Source: Neurospora intermedia (taxonomy: Eukaryota > Ascomycota > Sordariomycetes > Sordariales > Sordariaceae). Taken from it: 64,000 nucleotides of DNA. Positions 61,028-64,000 of this stretch are shown in pieces. The notes beneath the pieces are model-generated. The model ran no database searches. It was given only the letters and a program-made list of their open reading frames with translations, and was not told the origin of the DNA. The DNA lies in NCBI GenBank assembly GCA_037102815.1, contig BTPP01000002.1, positions 2,046,001-2,110,000 of the forward strand, in the 5' to 3' direction. The position numbers were made by a program, and so were the translations under genes. Position 1 is the first letter of the stretch, and each line of letters opens with the position of its first letter.

Positions 61028-62190
61028 ATGAGGCTGACGGCAGACCTTATCAACAACTCCCTTTCCTACCTCAATCCGCTCAAGGAGCGAGAGATAGACC
61101 TCCGAGGTGCGTTCCATCGAGAAGAGCAGATACTGCACTGTTGATCTTCAAGTTTCCAAAAGCGCGTACGAAGAACAGAGTTGATATATCGAAAACCTAT
61201 GTTGGGTTGGGATACATGCAATAGGACACAGAATACCTGCTATTGAGAACTTGGGCGTTGCTGGGGTAAGTTTCTCCCTTCTCTTGGTTCTTCCTCTACT
61301 GCTAGTCCTGCTACTGGTAGCCCGTTTCGACCAAATTACCAATTAATGCAGTTTGCTAATCCGGTCGCTACTACAGCCCCACGATGCCATTGATTTCACC
61401 GACAACGATATCCAAGTGCTGGGCAACTTCCCGCTCTCTCCCCGCATACGCACTCTCCTGCTCGCCCGCAACAGGATCGCCCAGATCCAGTCGACCCTAC
61501 CGAATGCGATCCCGAACCTAAAGAACCTCGTCCTGGCGTCCAATAACATTGGCGAGCTGGCGGATTTGGAGGTGTTGGGAAGGTTTCCAAGGCTCACGCA
61601 CTTGGTCTTGACGGACAACCCCGTTACCAAGAAGGAGGTACGCCACACAACGCCCCTTCGTCGCCCAGTGTTATGCGGCTGAGAGAGAATCGGAGACGGG
61701 GATGGCAAATGGAATGAATGCACGGAATGGCTGACAATGGTTCGTTGACACACAGAACTACCGCTACTGGGTCCTCTGGCTGTGCCCTCAGGTTCGCTTT
61801 CTCGATTACGTCAAGGTCAAAGACGCCGAGAGGCAAAAGTCGAAGGAGCTGTTTGGAACCACTGATGAGCCGACAGAGTTGGCCAAGACGGTATGTACCT
61901 TGTCTTCTTTTTTTAATGTCATGACAAACCTGCTAACATGCAAGCAGATAAAGGGAATCAAGACCAAGACCTTTGACGTTGGCGCCAGCTCCGCCAACGG
62001 TGCGGCCGGCAGTGGTCCTTCCTCGAAACTTTCGCGTCTCAAGCTTACAGAGAAAGAGAAGAAGAAGTTGCAGGATCTGATCAAGAAGGCCGACAGCTTG
62101 GAGGAAATCATCAGATTGGAGAAGGCGCTCAACGAGGGAAGGCTGCCACCTGGCATTATCGCCGAGGATGACGATGCTATGGAGGAGTAA
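61028..62190 (+). CDS. lea1: U2 snRNP A' protein (Lea1/SNRPA1)
   Basis: Five exons (61028-61106, 61225-61265, 61377-61637, 61756-61890, 61948-62190) give 252 residues, the usual length. The start MRLTADLINNSLSYLNPLKE and the leucine-rich repeats (HRIPAIENLGVAG, FPLSPRIRTLLLARNRIAQI, NLVLASNNIGELADLEVLG) match U2A'. NYRYWVLWLCPQVRFLDYVK is the family's cap motif. With U2B'' it binds stem-loop IV of U2 snRNA in the spliceosome. The tail is Lys/Glu-rich and highly charged. The 41-nt second exon is unusually short but in frame and needed for the first repeat. Confidence 0.95.
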
Positions 62191-62584
62191 GGAGGAAGCA
62201 AGGTGATGGGCACCTGACGAACGTGGTAGATCAGGTTGCTATATGTTTGTGATACGATGGCTTGCAGAGGTGACGAGAAGGGGGAGGACGGCACTTCAAA
62301 GAGCTTACCATTTGTCGGCGTTCGGTTCTAGATGGGGCTTACTGCAAAATAACTGTATACCAAATTACGCAAATTTGTTGGGTTGAAACAAAGACACTGT
62401 AACATGATGGTGGTGTGATGATTTCACTGCAGCAATCGGAGCGGCCTTGAGGAAAGGGACGCTGGGATGAGCATATCAAGGGCCCATGGTTTTGATTCGG
62501 CAACTCTATACCTCTTTAACTTCTTGTACTCACCCGGATATTCAACACGTCTATCGGGCTCTGTATGTATGGACAGTTGTTCAA
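62191..62584. other. Convergent 3' spacer
   Basis: It lies between the U2A' stop and the minus-strand histone-fold gene stop. Nothing else recognised. Confidence 0.5.
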
Positions 62585-63597
62585 CTAACCCGTCATATCC
62601 ACATCCCCATCATGACCCCGATACTGCTGTGACGCCGCCTGCCTCATCTCCATCTGCAACTGCGCGCTGGGATCCTCGTCCGACGTAGTAGCTGGCGGTG
62701 ATGCCGACAAGATACCCCTATTTATACCGCTCATCACACCAGGAGTAGAACTAAACGGTCGTCCCGAAGCCGACGACATGCCCACCACACCCGTCGTGAC
62801 ACCCATATTGGTAATACCGGTATTAACCCCGCCAGCACCGAGTCCGTTCACTGGCGCTGCCAACCCTCCAATACTTCCACTAGCACCGCTTCCTGTACCA
62901 GCAGGCAACCCCCCGTTCATAGACATCAAGATGGACGTTTGCTGCAACCCGCCGGACCCCTTTTGCTTCTTGGCATTCGGCAGCATCGCCATCCTATCCC
63001 GCTCGTCTCCATGATCACCCACTTGTCCCTGCTCCAAAGACAGCATAACCCCCTCGGGAGCTGCCAGTCCTCCCATAACCGGTCCAGGCGCCAAAACGAC
63101 CGCGGCGGCGGCGGTCCCCGCAGGAGGAGCCACAACGTCGCTCCCGCCCTTGACGCGGGCCCGGGCGGCCGCTGCTTGCGCCTTGATGGCTTTGTAGGAA
63201 GAAGTCTTGGGCACCACGTCCTCGAGGAACTCGAGATTGTCGTGGTGGGAGACGGCAGCGGCCACGTCCTTGTATTGCACGTTGCGGCGAGGCTTGCGCT
63301 CGGCTTTGGCCATGTTCTGGGCTTCCGAGGCGAGGTGTTGGATGAACATTTCTGTTGCCAGAGTGATCACGAAAGCGGCATTGTTGGAGCAGACTGTGAT
63401 GTCTGGATCTACGGCGATGATTTTTTTGACCCTTGTGACTGGGTGGAGAGGAGGTGATTAGTATATGTAGACTCACACGGAGTGAATGTGGGTGAGAGGA
63501 AGTGTTCAAGGGGACTGCTGGGGGTTTCCTTACGGGGCAGCTGGGTTTGGCCTGTGACTTCCTTTCGGGGAGGAATTGCTGTGGTGTTGTACGGCAT
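62585..63597 (-). CDS. Histone-fold protein of the CHRAC/Dpb3 type
   Basis: Two exons (63597-63534 and 63438-62585; 95-nt intron) give 305 residues. The fold begins with the joined LPLTRVKKIIAVDPD, then helices around FVITLATEMFIQHLASEAQN, RRNVQYKDVAAAV and NLEFLEDVVPK. That matches CHRAC-15/Dls1 or Dpb3/POLE4, H2B-like partners in chromatin remodelling or in DNA polymerase epsilon. The C-terminal 200 residues are low-complexity (Gly/Ala/Ser-rich), so the protein is much longer than the core family. Choice between the CHRAC and Dpb3 branches needs a tree. Confidence 0.85.
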
Positions 63598-64000
63598 CTT
63601 GGTGGCAGGGAGAACGGCAGATCTCCAGGAGACGATTTGCGAGGTGATTCCAAGTTCGGAGTGAATATTATATCGCTGAGGTGAGGGAGACACCAGTTTG
63701 GGGTTCAGTTCTACTTTTCGTTCTAGGCTGAGCTTCGTAGGTGTCGCCGCCGAGTGTGTGACAAGTTTGTAAGATTAGTGGCCGATATGTTCAAGTGATC
63801 GTGGGTCCTCTGGATGATTCGATCAAAGTCTAACCAGCTTTTCTTGGTCCTGGGAAGGATATAACTCGAACCAGCGGATCAACGGCAAGAAGTTAAAGTG
63901 AAACGCGCAAAGACGCGATCAACAGAAGTGTTGCACCTTTTCCCAGACAACCCCATGGGTGGCTATAACATGGTACAGTACCAGGGGGCGGGCACCTTGG
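63598..64000. other. Upstream flank of the histone-fold gene
   Basis: It contains the promoter of the minus-strand gene. No feature recognised up to the window end. Confidence 0.5.

Overview
This is a piece of a filamentous ascomycete nuclear genome, almost certainly Neurospora crassa or a very close Sordariaceae relative. Evidence: spliceosomal introns of about 55-490 nt with GTAAGT-type donors and CTAAC-like branch sites; a Rieske protein (FES-1) and a neutral amino acid permease (MTR) whose predicted lengths (231 and 470 residues) match what I remember of the N. crassa proteins; a HET-domain gene; and long gene-free stretches with TAGGTACCTA-type motifs. I found no transposon ORF, no heavily RIP-mutated DNA and no CRISPR. 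I support 20 protein genes (one cut by the window edge) and two RNA genes. All introns were placed by eye from splice signals, frame and family fit.

Layout. 1-5 kb: end of a DJ-1/PfpI-like gene facing a 1312-residue Gln-rich nuclear-type protein. 6.3-6.6 kb: a U2 snRNA gene with its own TATA box. 7.8-13.4 kb: DDB1 (DIM-8 in Neurospora) and fes-1. 15.9-17.7 kb: a secreted EF-hand/Asp-Cys repeat protein. 18.4-25.2 kb: HET-domain, R3H and PQ-loop genes, all on the minus strand. 26.1-31.2 kb: a WRAP53/TCAB1-like WD-repeat gene converging on an XPF-fold pseudonuclease that I read as the meiotic Zip2/SHOC1. 32.4-36.5 kb: a divergent ammonium transporter converging on a Zn2Cys6 regulator. 38.3 kb: intron-containing tRNA-Leu(CAG). 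38.9-46.9 kb: CoA-binding protein, SAM methyltransferase, Cdc4-type myosin light chain, M3 metallopeptidase. 51.6-53.1 kb: mtr, between two deserts of over 4 kb. 57.5-63.6 kb: a two-BIR survivin/Bir1 protein, U2A' (Lea1), and a CHRAC/Dpb3-type histone-fold protein.

There is no operon-like logic; neighbours are mostly unrelated housekeeping genes. Themes recur by chance or otherwise: U2 snRNA and its partner U2A' are both here, and several genes concern chromosomes (DDB1, Zip2-like, Bir1, histone-fold, WRAP53-like).

The points most worth a second look are the U2 snRNA, the Zip2-like pseudonuclease, the secreted repeat protein whose EF-hand ligand is coded at a tandem splice acceptor, an unusual Amt pore signature, a 218-bp terminal-inverted-repeat element, and two exact two-repeat telomeric motifs, one of them in a gene desert beside a possible pseudoknot (weak telomerase-RNA candidate).
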